In this document: positions 1-7,788 of the stretch, in pieces
Layout: every line of letters starts with the position of its first letter
Numbering within the stretch: the first letter of the stretch is position 1
NCBI GenBank assembly: GCA_012839765.1
Contig: DUMW01000088.1
Location: 39,364-103,363 of the forward strand
Length of the DNA stretch: 64,000 bases
DNA from: Bacillota bacterium
GTDB lineage: Bacteria > Bacillota > Limnochordia > DUMW01
Direction of reading: 5' to 3'
The notes under the pieces: model-generated
Database searches by the model: none
What the model was told of the DNA's origin: nothing
Seen by the model: only the letters and a program-made list of their open reading frames with translations
Position numbers and translations under genes: made by a program

Positions 1-1653
1 CCGGCCACCGACGATGCCTATTTGGAGCTTTATCTGGTAGACAGTGGTAACCGCAAGGCTTCCTACACCTTTCCCAAAGGCTCTGGCGCCTGGGAAGAGG
101 TGACCTTGGCCAACCGGGACTTTCATTGCTGGGACCCGGCCTTCGATTTTTCCCAAGTACGGCAGCTCATCTTCCGTTCCATCGGTGATATCAGTGCTCG
201 GCCGGTGGAGGGGGCCTATCTTGTTGATGGGGTGTTCCTGAAGTGGACCGATGGGGATCTTATGGTGAACGTTGTGCCCCGGGGAGAACGGCTAAGGTTT
301 TACCTGAAGGGGGACGGGTCCCACAATCTGCTGCGGGTGCTGTGCTATGACGTACTCCGACAGGCGTGGATCGAACAAGCCCGGATTCCCTTGGACTTTT
401 CCGGTTGGAAGCATATCGAGATCCCCGCCAACAACCCCTTCTATTTCTATTACAACACCGTCTCGGCCTTGCGCTTTTCCATTAGCCAAAGGGGCGACGA
501 CCTCCTCCAGGCGGGACGGGTGATTATTGGGGACCTGATGTTTGTCAATTACGAACCGGTGGCTGTGCCCCTACCGGAGAAGACGGCTCCCCAGCCCGTC
601 TTCCTTTCCTGGGGGACTCCCAACTTGACCCAGCTGGAAGTGGGAGCCAAGATAGGGGTCAATGCCCACTGTGTACCGATGCCCTTTACCGCTGGGAATG
701 TCTATCAGACCGAAAGTGCTGTCCTGAATCTACTTCCCTTGTTGGAACGGTCCCACGGTCTTGGCTTGCTTACGGGACTTCACTTTTACAACAACCCGTC
801 GGCCCTTTTTGCCCGCCGGTACCGGGACTGGTTCCCCCTCAACGGGGAAGGGGTTTCTTATTACGATTACTATCCCGGTGGGAGTTTTCTTTCCCTGTGG
901 CATCCTGAGGTTCAGGAGCTTTGGAAGCAACATATCAAGGAAACCCTGGCCCAGCTGCGGGCTAACGGTGCCCTGGACCTCATTGATCTTGTCATGATCT
1001 CACCGGGGGAAGAGGGGCAGCTGGGTTACCAGTGGGATCATATATGGGCCTTCGATCCCTATGCCCAGGAGGCCTATCGGGAGTATCTTCGGACCTTCTA
1101 TGATCATGACATAGACAGATTGAACGCGGATTGGGTCACGGACTACAGGGATTTCGACCACATCGTCCCACCCCAGGATTACTATCCAGACCGGGAACAC
1201 TGGGTGTTTCAGGAGTTTTATCGGTACAGTATGCTTAAGTGGTGTGTTCAGCTGGCCTCCGCGGTCAAGGAGGTCTATGAGCCCCAGTACTGGTTGTTCC
1301 TTACCCACACCGCGGCAGGCTATCCCCAACGATATTTCGCCGGTCGCTACCCCCACTATTACGTGGAAAACCTCCGGCGCCTGGGGGTGCTAGACATCGC
1401 CAACATCTCGGCCCTGGACTGGCACGGTGTGGAGGATATCACCTACATCAAAAGCTTTGGTGTGTGTCCCGTGGCGGAGATTGATGTGCGGCCTACCCCG
1501 GAGCGGCTACAGTGGACCTTTGAACAGGCCCTAACCTACGGCTTCACCGGGGTCTATATCGGTATTCTAGAGAACCTAAGTGTCGGTACAGAACTTTCGG
1601 CGGTGGGCAAGATGTGTGAAACGCTCATTTTGGAGTATGCCCCCTCCTTCTAA
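1..1653 (+). CDS. TIM-barrel glycosidase-like protein with N-terminal carbohydrate-binding-like modules (5' partial)
   Basis: The frame is open from base 1, so the gene starts upstream; the TTG at 22 is only the first possible start inside the window. The first 170 or so residues look like one or two beta-sandwich sugar-binding modules. The rest resembles a clan GH-A/GH42-like barrel. It carries an SPGEEG segment (candidate acid/base Glu), an LNADW...PP stretch as in GH42, and an AEIDVRPTPERL segment near the end (candidate nucleophile Glu). It is a clear paralogue of the protein at 2783-4381, with shared YYDYYPGG, SLWHP, SPGEEG and YQWDHIWAFDPYA blocks. It probably acts on plant-derived oligosaccharides, but the substrate cannot be read from the sequence and no CAZy family is assigned. 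Confidence 0.7.
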   Translation, partial: PATDDAYLELYLVDSGNRKASYTFPKGSGAWEEVTLANRDFHCWDPAFDFSQVRQLIFRSIGDISARPVEGAYLVDGVFLKWTDGDLMVNVVPRGERLRFYLKGDGSHNLLRVLCYDVLRQAWIEQARIPLDFSGWKHIEIPANNPFYFYYNTVSALRFSISQRGDDLLQAGRVIIGDLMFVNYEPVAVPLPEKTAPQPVFLSWGTPNLTQLEVGAKIGVNAHCVPMPFTAGNVYQTESAVLNLLPLLERSHGLGLLTGLHFYNNPSALFARRYRDWFPLNGEGVSYYDYYPGGSFLSLWHPEVQELWKQHIKETLAQLRANGALDLIDLVMISPGEEGQLGYQWDHIWAFDPYAQEAYREYLRTFYDHDIDRLNADWVTDYRDFDHIVPPQDYYPDREHWVFQEFYRYSMLKWCVQLASAVKEVYEPQYWLFLTHTAAGYPQRYFAGRYPHYYVENLRRLGVLDIANISALDWHGVEDITYIKSFGVCPVAEIDVRPTPERLQWTFEQALTYGFTGVYIGILENLSVGTELSAVGKMCETLILEYAPSF

Positions 1654-1697
1654 AGCCAGGGAGTGGGGAAGTCTTCGGGGGTGAAACCGAAGCAGGT

Positions 1698-1717
1698 CTG
1701 CGGGGTCACCCCCGCAG
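1698..1717 (+). other. GC-rich hairpin just upstream of the LacI-type gene
   Basis: CTGCGGGG (1698-1705) and CCCCGCAG (1710-1717) form a perfect 8-bp stem with a 4-base loop. No T-tract follows, so it is not a standard terminator. It lies between the glycosidase stop and the regulator start and could limit read-through or stabilise the mRNA end. Confidence 0.4.
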
Positions 1718-1755
1718 GGATTTAGTGGATGTTTAAGGAGACAGAAAAAGCAGGT

Positions 1756-2760
1756 ATGGTGACCATTAAAGATGTGGCAAGGAAGGCCGGTGTTTCTCCC
1801 AGCACTGTCTCCCATGCCTTCAGTGGGAAGCGGAAGATTAGTGCAGAGGTGAAGGAGCGGATCTTTCGGATCGCCCGGGAGCTGAATTACGAGCCCAATG
1901 CGGCGGCTACCAGCCTTGTGACCAAGAAAACGGAGAATATCGGGATGTGTGTTTCGTCCTTTTCTTCCTCGGTGGGGGCCTTTGTGCAGAAGCTGTCCGA
2001 GGGCATCGCGACGGAACTGGCGAAAGCCGGCTATAGGCTTCTTTTGATGACAAGACCCGCGGGTACCGCTGAGGAGGAATACTACGAAAACATCAACAGC
2101 GATAAAGCGGTGGATGGGATTATCCTTACGGATCCGAACGTCCAGGACAAGTATTTAGCTAATCTTTTGGACCGGAAAATGCCGTTGGTGGTGTTGGGCC
2201 GGCCGAAAATTCCCTATAGATACCACGTGGACAACGATAACGTAGAAGTGGTGCTGCTCGCCCTCTCCCATCTAGCCCAACTGGGCCATCGGCGGGTGGC
2301 CTTCATCAACGGCCCCCCGGAGATGACTGTTAGTGAGGACCGCCTGGCGGGGTACCACCGGGGAACGCAGCGGTTGGGTTTAGAGATAGATGGCGGGTTG
2401 ATGAAACATGGGGACTTCACCTCCGAAGGAGGCTACGCCGCTATGGCGGAACTTTTACAGGGAGAGCGGCAGTTTACCGCGGTGGTAGCAGCCAATGACG
2501 CCATGGCGATCGGAGCCATTAAGGCCCTGCGGGCCGCGGGGTTACGGGTGCCGGAGGAGGTCAGCGTGGTGGGGATCAACAACGATTCCATCTCCGAACT
2601 TTTTGATCCGCCCCTTACCACCGTGGACATCCAGACCGTGGCCCTGGGGCAGGGGGCAGCCCGGATGCTGTTAGCCTTACTGGCAGGGGATACTCCAGAG
2701 GCTCCCCAAGTTGTGCCAAGCAAACTGATCGTACGGGGATCGACCCGTAGGTTATCTTAG
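1756..2760 (+). CDS. LacI/GalR-family transcriptional regulator
   Basis: A 334-residue DNA-binding regulator. The N-terminus (MVTIKDVARKAGVSPSTVSH) is the classic LacI helix-turn-helix, followed by the hinge helix with YEPNAAA, and then a periplasmic-binding-protein-like effector domain (residues about 60-334) with the usual NDAMAIG and TTVDIQ segments. An in-frame ATG at 1729 would add nine residues; the family normally starts at the MVTIKDVA methionine, so 1756 is preferred although its AAGGAG site is rather distant. It sits between two paralogous glycosidase-like genes and very likely controls this locus in response to a sugar. No operator palindrome was recognised nearby. Confidence 0.9.
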   Translation: MVTIKDVARKAGVSPSTVSHAFSGKRKISAEVKERIFRIARELNYEPNAAATSLVTKKTENIGMCVSSFSSSVGAFVQKLSEGIATELAKAGYRLLLMTRPAGTAEEEYYENINSDKAVDGIILTDPNVQDKYLANLLDRKMPLVVLGRPKIPYRYHVDNDNVEVVLLALSHLAQLGHRRVAFINGPPEMTVSEDRLAGYHRGTQRLGLEIDGGLMKHGDFTSEGGYAAMAELLQGERQFTAVVAANDAMAIGAIKALRAAGLRVPEEVSVVGINNDSISELFDPPLTTVDIQTVALGQGAARMLLALLAGDTPEAPQVVPSKLIVRGSTRRLS

Positions 2761-2782
2761 TAAAGAAGGGTGTGTTAGGCTG

Positions 2783-4381
2783 ATGGCTGATGGCAAACTC
2801 CTGAATTCTGTACCGGACAAAGTGCTTGATGATGTGATTAATCTCACCGGGGACTTTGCACATCTTGGGGGCTGGGAATATACGGACCGTTGTGACCTGA
2901 AGGTGGTCTGCGACGACGATGAGCGGGGGCGGGTGCTGGAAGTGACCTATACCCTGACCGAAGCAGAGGAGATCCACGTGACCTTGCCCTTTGCAGAGAC
3001 CTGTACCCCTGGCCGGGAACGGCTCCGTTTCTGGCTACGGGGTGACCATTCGGGGAATGTCCTGAATGTAGCCTGCTGGGACCGGACCGCGGGCCAGTGG
3101 TTGTGCCAGGCCACCATCCCTCTGGATTTTTCCGCCTGGCGGCACATTGAGATCGGCGCGAGTAACCCCATTTACCATTTCCATCGGGACATCACTGCCT
3201 TTCGTTTCTCCCTCCAACGGGGGGACGGGGCGGTTACCTCCGGCAGTATCCGGTTTTCTCCCATGGAGCTGGTTTCACCCCGGCTGATCCCTGGTAACAT
3301 CCCCGGGAGCAACCCGCCAAGGGACCCCTTGTTTCTTTCTTGGGGTGTGGCGGCACCCGAGGAGATCGCCCAGGCGGCAAAGATCGGGGTGAATATGCAC
3401 TGTGTTCCCATCGAGTTTCCCACTTCCCTGGCCAAGACGCGCCTGGCCACCGTCAAAGAGGTGGTCGTTCGGTGCCGGGAGCAGGGGATGAAGGTGGGCC
3501 TGCACTTTTACAACAACCCCACCGCCGAATTTGCCCAATACCACCAGGAACTGTTCCCTCTCAACGAAGAAGGGGTTTCCTATTACGACTACTATCCCGG
3601 GGGAAGCAGTCTGTCCCTATGGCATCCCTATGTGCGCAAGCTTTGGCGGGACCACATTGCCACTGTACTGCGGTGGTTGGCAGAGGAAGGGGTGCTGGAA
3701 GAGATCGACGTGGTGATGCTTTCCCCCGGTGAGGAGGGGGAAGTGAGCTACCAGTGGGATCATATCTGGGCCTTCGATCCATATGCCACCGCGGCATACC
3801 AGGACTACTTGCGTCGCTGTTACCCCCAGATCCATCACTTGAATGCCGACTGGGGCACGGGCTACAACGCCTTCGAGGAAATTGCTCCCCCCAGCAGATA
3901 TTACCCCCACCGGGCCTGCTGGGTGTTTCAGGACTTTTACCGTTGGTCCATGCTGCTTTGGTGTGTGGAGCTGGCGGAGGTGGTGCAAAGCTTTGCCCCG
4001 GGACGGGAGTACCTGTGGCTTACCCATAGCTACGACACCTATCCCCTACGGTTTAACTCCGCCCGCTACCCCTACTTTTACATCGAGAATCTGAAGAAGT
4101 TGGGCCTCATCCATTATGCTAACATCGCGGCCTCGGATTGGCAGAGTGTGGAGGACATGGAGCACCTCACAAGGTTGGGGGTCAACCTGATTGCCGAAAT
4201 CGACGTGGTTCCTACCCCGGAGCGACTGGCCTGGACCTTTGCCCAGGCGAAAAAGTATCTGTGCAACGGAGTTTACGTGGGGGTCCTGGATAATCTTTCC
4301 CAGGATAGCACCCTAACCGAGGTGGGCCGTTTATGTGCTGAACTGATCCGGGACTTCCGGGACCATCTGGGTGCCCAGTAG
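2783..4381 (+). CDS. TIM-barrel glycosidase-like protein with carbohydrate-binding-like domain
   Basis: A 532-residue paralogue of the protein ending at 1653. Residues about 1-175 look like a beta-sandwich sugar-binding module (RLRFWLRGD, PLDFSAWRHIEI). Residues about 180-532 form a GH42/clan-A-like barrel with LHFYNNPTAEF, YYDYYPGGSSLSLWHP, a MLSPGEEGE candidate acid/base, LNADWGTGY...PP and IAEIDVVPTPERL as candidate nucleophile region. There is no signal peptide or membrane segment, so it is probably cytoplasmic and acts on imported oligosaccharides. It follows the LacI-type gene by 22 bp and is probably co-transcribed with it and with the UroD-like gene downstream. Exact specificity is unknown. 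Confidence 0.72.
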   Translation: MADGKLLNSVPDKVLDDVINLTGDFAHLGGWEYTDRCDLKVVCDDDERGRVLEVTYTLTEAEEIHVTLPFAETCTPGRERLRFWLRGDHSGNVLNVACWDRTAGQWLCQATIPLDFSAWRHIEIGASNPIYHFHRDITAFRFSLQRGDGAVTSGSIRFSPMELVSPRLIPGNIPGSNPPRDPLFLSWGVAAPEEIAQAAKIGVNMHCVPIEFPTSLAKTRLATVKEVVVRCREQGMKVGLHFYNNPTAEFAQYHQELFPLNEEGVSYYDYYPGGSSLSLWHPYVRKLWRDHIATVLRWLAEEGVLEEIDVVMLSPGEEGEVSYQWDHIWAFDPYATAAYQDYLRRCYPQIHHLNADWGTGYNAFEEIAPPSRYYPHRACWVFQDFYRWSMLLWCVELAEVVQSFAPGREYLWLTHSYDTYPLRFNSARYPYFYIENLKKLGLIHYANIAASDWQSVEDMEHLTRLGVNLIAEIDVVPTPERLAWTFAQAKKYLCNGVYVGVLDNLSQDSTLTEVGRLCAELIRDFRDHLGAQ

Positions 4382-4456
4382 TCTCCAGATCATACCGCAG
4401 GGAGCTTGATCGCACAGCAATTGATATGCGGATCTTTTATGGGGGTGCAGCTTGGC

Positions 4457-5527
4457 ATGGAATGGAAGGAAGATTGGGCAGCCGCAAAGGAGCAACTGAC
4501 AGATTGGTGGCAGGGTAAGGGTTTTGTGATCAGTGTCTTTGCACCCAGGGAGAAACCCAGAGAGAATGTGCCCCGGCCCAACCCGCCGGCCTCCCTGGAG
4601 GAGAGGTGGCTTGATCCGGGGTATCGGGTACAGCAGGCGGAATATGAGATGTCTAGGACCTACTACGGCGGGGGCGCCTTCCCCTACTTCGACACCCACA
4701 TCGGTCCTGGGAACCTGGCTACCTTTATTGGTTCGGTGCCGCGGTTTTCCCCCATCACCGTGTGGTTTGAACCCTGTTCGTGGAGACTGGCCGACGATGT
4801 GCCCTGTACCTTCACTCCGGACAACTATTGGTTTATCCGGCAAAGGGAAATCCTTCTCCACGGGGTAAAGAAAAGCAGTGGCCGGTATCTGGTGGGGATG
4901 CCCGATCTCATCGAGAACATCGATACCCTAGTGTCGCTTTACGGTGTAGAGGAGATGCTCCTGGGCCTAGTGGAGCATCCGGAGATCATTAAGCGCCGGC
5001 TTCGGGAGATCAACCAAATCTATGCCACCGTTTTCGATTTGTTCTATGAAGAAATCAAGGATGAAGACCAGGGCAATGCCTATTGTGCCTTCAAAATCTG
5101 GGGTCCGGGGAAGACCGCAAAGGTGCAGTGCGACACTGCGGCCATGTTCTCCCGGGATATGTTTGCAGAGTTTGTGGTACCCTTTCTGAAAGAACAGTGC
5201 CAAGCCCTGGATTTCTCCCTTTTCCATCTGGATGGCACCCACTGTCTGGTGCATCTGGAGGAGTTGCTTCGCATTGAGGAGCTAAACGCGATCGAATGGA
5301 CCCCCCGGTACGGTGTGGAAGGGGGCGGGGATCCCGTTTGGTATGGTCTTTATCGTAAGATTTTGGAGGGGGGTAAAGGGGTCCAGGCCATTGGGGTGAA
5401 GCCCGGGGAGGTGATCCCCCTGTTGAACGCAGTGGGTACCAACGGTGTGTTTATGCTAGTAAATGCCTCTTCGGAACAGGAGGCCAAGGAGCTACTGCAT
5501 ACCGTCCAGCGGCGGTTTCGCCGGTAG
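4457..5527 (+). CDS. uroporphyrinogen decarboxylase (UroD)-fold protein
   Basis: About 356 residues of the UroD/MtaA superfamily, which includes uroporphyrinogen decarboxylases and zinc-dependent corrinoid methyltransferases. The segment HLDGTHC at the position of the usual H-x-C-G motif supplies a His and a Cys that could bind zinc, as in MtaA-type methyltransferases. GGxPVW and a C-terminal GTNGVFMLVNASS strand follow. The start is uncertain: TTG 4406 and ATG 4439 are also in frame, but ATG 4457 has a GGGGGTG site nine bases upstream. No haem genes are nearby, and it closes a sugar-degradation operon, so a role in methyl transfer or sugar metabolism is more likely than haem synthesis. This is inference. 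Confidence 0.75.
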   Translation: MEWKEDWAAAKEQLTDWWQGKGFVISVFAPREKPRENVPRPNPPASLEERWLDPGYRVQQAEYEMSRTYYGGGAFPYFDTHIGPGNLATFIGSVPRFSPITVWFEPCSWRLADDVPCTFTPDNYWFIRQREILLHGVKKSSGRYLVGMPDLIENIDTLVSLYGVEEMLLGLVEHPEIIKRRLREINQIYATVFDLFYEEIKDEDQGNAYCAFKIWGPGKTAKVQCDTAAMFSRDMFAEFVVPFLKEQCQALDFSLFHLDGTHCLVHLEELLRIEELNAIEWTPRYGVEGGGDPVWYGLYRKILEGGKGVQAIGVKPGEVIPLLNAVGTNGVFMLVNASSEQEAKELLHTVQRRFRR

Positions 5528-5588
5528 TTGGGGTGAATCTGTTGGGGTCGATCCTGGAACCTTCACAGCCGGAGGTTGCAGGCAGGAC

Positions 5589-5617
5589 TTGCTTGGCTGC
5601 GAGGGGAATAGTATAAT
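5589..5617 (+). promoter_or_regulatory. sigma-A-type promoter, upstream of two
   Basis: TTGCTT (5589-5594), a 17-base spacer and TATAAT (5612-5617). It points towards yceD-rpmF. Confidence 0.6.
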
Positions 5618-5636
5618 GGGATTGTTTTTGGCAGGG

Positions 5637-5665
5637 TTGCTCAGTCCCTTTGCTGCTGTTATAAT
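5637..5665 (+). promoter_or_regulatory. sigma-A-type promoter, downstream of two
   Basis: TTGCTC (5637-5642), a 17-base spacer and TATAAT (5660-5665), 48 bp after the first promoter. Tandem promoters suit a ribosomal protein operon. Confidence 0.65.
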
Positions 5666-5731
5666 AACGTAGATATGTACATTTGGTGGGCCCGCGCAGC
5701 TTGCTAGGCAGATCAGGGAAGGGTGACAGAC

Positions 5732-6274
5732 TTGAAAATCAGTGTCGCACCTATCTTACACGAACGGGGTGCCAAGCTTCCGGTTGATCAGTGGATCAAG
5801 GTGCCTGCTTCCTTCATCGTAGATGGCAGCGAAGAAACCATTGAGGTGCATCTAGCAGGGACTCTGACAAACACCGGCAACAGTTTTGTTTTTTCCGGTA
5901 CCGTTACTGCCGAGGTTCCTGTGCAATGCCATCGGTGTTTACGGACCTTCGTTCTGCCGGTGCAGGTCAACGCGGTGGAGGAGTTTCGTCGCCGCCCGCC
6001 CGGTACCGAGCCCCCGGAGGATACGGAGGATGCCGTGGACAAGGAGGCCGATGCCTACAGTTTTGCCGGCACCACCGTGGATTTCGAACACCTGGTGAGG
6101 GAATACCTGGTTTTGGCGATGCCCATTAAGACCGTATGTTCCCCGGAGTGCCGGGGTATCTGTCGGCAGTGCGGGCAGGAGCTTAATACAGGTGACTGCC
6201 AATGCCAAGACGAGGATATAGATCCAAGATTTGCCATGCTTAGTGAACTACTGGACAAAATGAAAGATAAGTAA
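5732..6274 (+). CDS. yceD: YceD / DUF177 family protein
   Basis: A 180-residue protein of the YceD family that nearly always precedes rpmF; E. coli YceD is linked to 23S rRNA accumulation. A CHRC pair near residue 65 and a C-terminal run of Cys (CSPECRGICRQCG ... CQC) look like a metal-binding module, typical of Bacillota members. GTG 5723 is in frame but lies almost inside the AGGGAAGGGTG ribosome-binding site; TTG 5732 has correct spacing and gives the expected MKISVAP start. It is followed 31 bp later by rpmF in one transcription unit. Confidence 0.9.
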   Translation: MKISVAPILHERGAKLPVDQWIKVPASFIVDGSEETIEVHLAGTLTNTGNSFVFSGTVTAEVPVQCHRCLRTFVLPVQVNAVEEFRRRPPGTEPPEDTEDAVDKEADAYSFAGTTVDFEHLVREYLVLAMPIKTVCSPECRGICRQCGQELNTGDCQCQDEDIDPRFAMLSELLDKMKDK

Positions 6275-6305
6275 AGAAAGGTGGGAAACCCGCAAGGGGT
6301 AGGAT

Positions 6306-6488
6306 ATGGCGTTACCAAAAAGAAGGCATTCAAAGGCAAGGGTAAGGACCCGGCGTAATTCGGTCCGGGCGAAGGTGTTGAACCTGGTGGAGTGCCCGCA
6401 ATGTCATAAGCTCCGTTTACCCCATCGGGCCTGTGGCAACTGTGGCACCTACAAGGGCAGACAGGTAATCGAGCTCGATGAAGAGTAA
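6306..6488 (+). CDS. rpmF: 50S ribosomal protein L32
   Basis: A 60-residue L32 with the standard N-terminus MALPKRRHSKARVRTRRN. A CPQC and CGNC pair form a zinc ribbon, so this is the zinc-binding (C+) form of L32. It follows yceD directly, the universal arrangement, and ends before a strong terminator. Confidence 0.98.
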   Translation: MALPKRRHSKARVRTRRNSVRAKVLNLVECPQCHKLRLPHRACGNCGTYKGRQVIELDEE

Positions 6489-6499
6489 TCATATTTGGT

Positions 6500-6532
6500 A
6501 AAAAAAGAAGGCTGTGTGGCCTTCTTTTTTTA
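6500..6532 (+). terminator. Rho-independent terminator after rpmF
   Basis: AAAAAGAAGGC, loop TGTGTG, then GCCTTCTTTTTTT: a strong stem with a T-tract just after the rpmF stop. Confidence 0.92.
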
Positions 6533-6576
6533 CGCAGTTTATACCGGGCCCTTTGCTTCCAGGTGAACTTGCACCC

Positions 6577-6606
6577 TTGACGGGACAAGACCTAGACAGG
6601 TATCCT
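6577..6606 (+). promoter_or_regulatory. probable promoter of the small membrane protein
   Basis: TTGACG (6577-6582), an 18-base spacer and TATCCT (6601-6606), about 50 bp upstream of the ATG at 6654. Confidence 0.5.
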
Positions 6607-6653
6607 AAAAAGGGAGCATAGAATGTGGGGAGTACCCCGGTGGAGAGGTTAAG

Positions 6654-6884
6654 ATGGGACGTGACAAGTTAATCCTGATCTGTTACAGCGTAATGATCCT
6701 ATGTGTCATCAGTCTTCTGGTCCTTCTTCTATATTTGCCTCACTTATCTAGCGCCAATCGGTTTTGGGACGAAAGCCTTGATCCCCTCCTGAGGGGTCTT
6801 ACCTATCTGCTTACCTTGGGTGTGATCCTTCCGCCCTTGCTAGTAGCCCATATTAAGCGGCGGGGGAATAATCTTAAGAAGTAA
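6654..6884 (+). CDS. small membrane protein, two predicted helices
   Basis: A 76-residue protein of unknown function. Residues about 6-27 and 47-66 are strongly hydrophobic, giving a two-helix hairpin with a short polar loop (SSANRFWDES) and a basic C-terminus (KRRGNNLKK). A GGAGAGG site lies at proper distance from the ATG. It is a single-gene unit between the rpmF terminator and its own terminator, with its own promoter-like sequence, which argues that it is a real gene. Confidence 0.65.
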   Translation: MGRDKLILICYSVMILCVISLLVLLLYLPHLSSANRFWDESLDPLLRGLTYLLTLGVILPPLLVAHIKRRGNNLKK

Positions 6885-6925
6885 TCCATGGGATTTTCCA
6901 CCGAGACCCGACGACACGTCCGCGA

Positions 6926-6969
6926 CGGCCGTTTCCCATCATGGGGGAAGGGCCTCTTTTTTTTTTTTA
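6926..6969 (+). terminator. Rho-independent terminator after the small membrane protein
   Basis: GGCCGTTTCCC and GGGGGAAGGGCC form an imperfect stem followed by a run of about 13 T. Confidence 0.8.
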
Positions 6970-7062
6970 TTCGGCCAAGTGTTTTGTCCCGCTAAGGAGC
7001 TTTGCATCGAGCAATGGTGGCCCTTGGCGGTAAAAACCGGTGTCAAGGAAAAGTTCCCCCCC

Positions 7063-7096
7063 TTGCTTGCAGGAATAACCCCGGGTAGAATAGAAT
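7063..7096 (+). promoter_or_regulatory. promoter of the fapR-plsX-fab operon
   Basis: TTGCTT (7063-7068) with TAGAAT (7086-7091) at 17 bases, or TTGCAG (7067-7072) with TAGAAT (7091-7096) at 18 bases. Both lie directly upstream of the FapR operator, so bound repressor would cover the transcription start. Confidence 0.6.
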
Positions 7097-7118
7097 TATT
7101 AGTATCAGGTGTTAATAC
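7097..7118 (+). promoter_or_regulatory. FapR operator
   Basis: ATTAGTATCAGGTGTTAAT is an imperfect dyad closely resembling the FapR box of Bacillus (TTAGTACC...TTAAT type). It sits just after the -10 element and about 90 bp upstream of fapR itself, the expected place for autoregulation relieved by malonyl-CoA. Confidence 0.75.
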
Positions 7119-7204
7119 CTCCCCATAAAGGCGCACAGGTTGCTCCGGCAACCTGGGGGCCCTACGGGAGGGGAGGAAGAAGGCTGGAAGAAAGGGCCAA
7201 AGGT

Positions 7205-7756
7205 ATGAAGAAGGCAGAGCGACAACGCTGCTTGCAAAAGATATTTGCTGAGGAGATCTTTGTCACCGACGAGGAGCTAGCCAAGCGCTTCGGCGTTAGT
7301 GTGCAGACCATCCGCTTGGATCGGATGCAGCTGGGTGTACCGGAACTGCGGGTGCGGGTGCAGCGTCTGGCGGAGACGGCTTCCCGGAATTTGAAGGCGT
7401 TAACCACCGAAGAGTTCATCGGTCAACCGGTGGAATTGGAGTTGGGGAAACGGGGCAAATCCCTGTTGGAGACCACATGGGCCATGGGTTTTGAACGCAC
7501 CGGGATTGTCCGGGGGCACCACATCTTCGCCCAGGCCAACTCCCTGGCGGTGGCCCTCATCGATGCTCCCATCGCCCTCACCGGCAGTGCGGTGGTGAAG
7601 TTCACTGCTCCTGTGCGGGTCGGGGACAAGATCATCGCCATTGCCCAGGTGAAGAGTACCGATGGGAAGAAGGCGACGGTGGCGGTGGAGAGTTTCGTCC
7701 ATGAACGGAAGGTTTTCGAAGGCGATTTTGTCATCTTTGGCAAAGAGGCCCTTTAA
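7205..7756 (+). CDS. fapR: fatty acid and phospholipid biosynthesis regulator FapR
   Basis: A 183-residue repressor (Bacillus FapR is 188) with an N-terminal helix-turn-helix (VTDEELAKRFGVSVQTIRLDR) and a C-terminal hot-dog fold that binds malonyl-CoA (residues about 60-183, with LANSLAVALIDAP-like region and GDKIIA). The frame is open upstream to 7109, but ATG 7205 gives the family MKKAERQ start, and anything upstream would run through the operator. It is the first gene of the lipid operon and presumably represses the whole operon, itself included. Confidence 0.95.
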   Translation: MKKAERQRCLQKIFAEEIFVTDEELAKRFGVSVQTIRLDRMQLGVPELRVRVQRLAETASRNLKALTTEEFIGQPVELELGKRGKSLLETTWAMGFERTGIVRGHHIFAQANSLAVALIDAPIALTGSAVVKFTAPVRVGDKIIAIAQVKSTDGKKATVAVESFVHERKVFEGDFVIFGKEAL

Positions 7757-7788
7757 CAGGCCCGGGCAAGCAGCTTAGGGGGTAGTGG

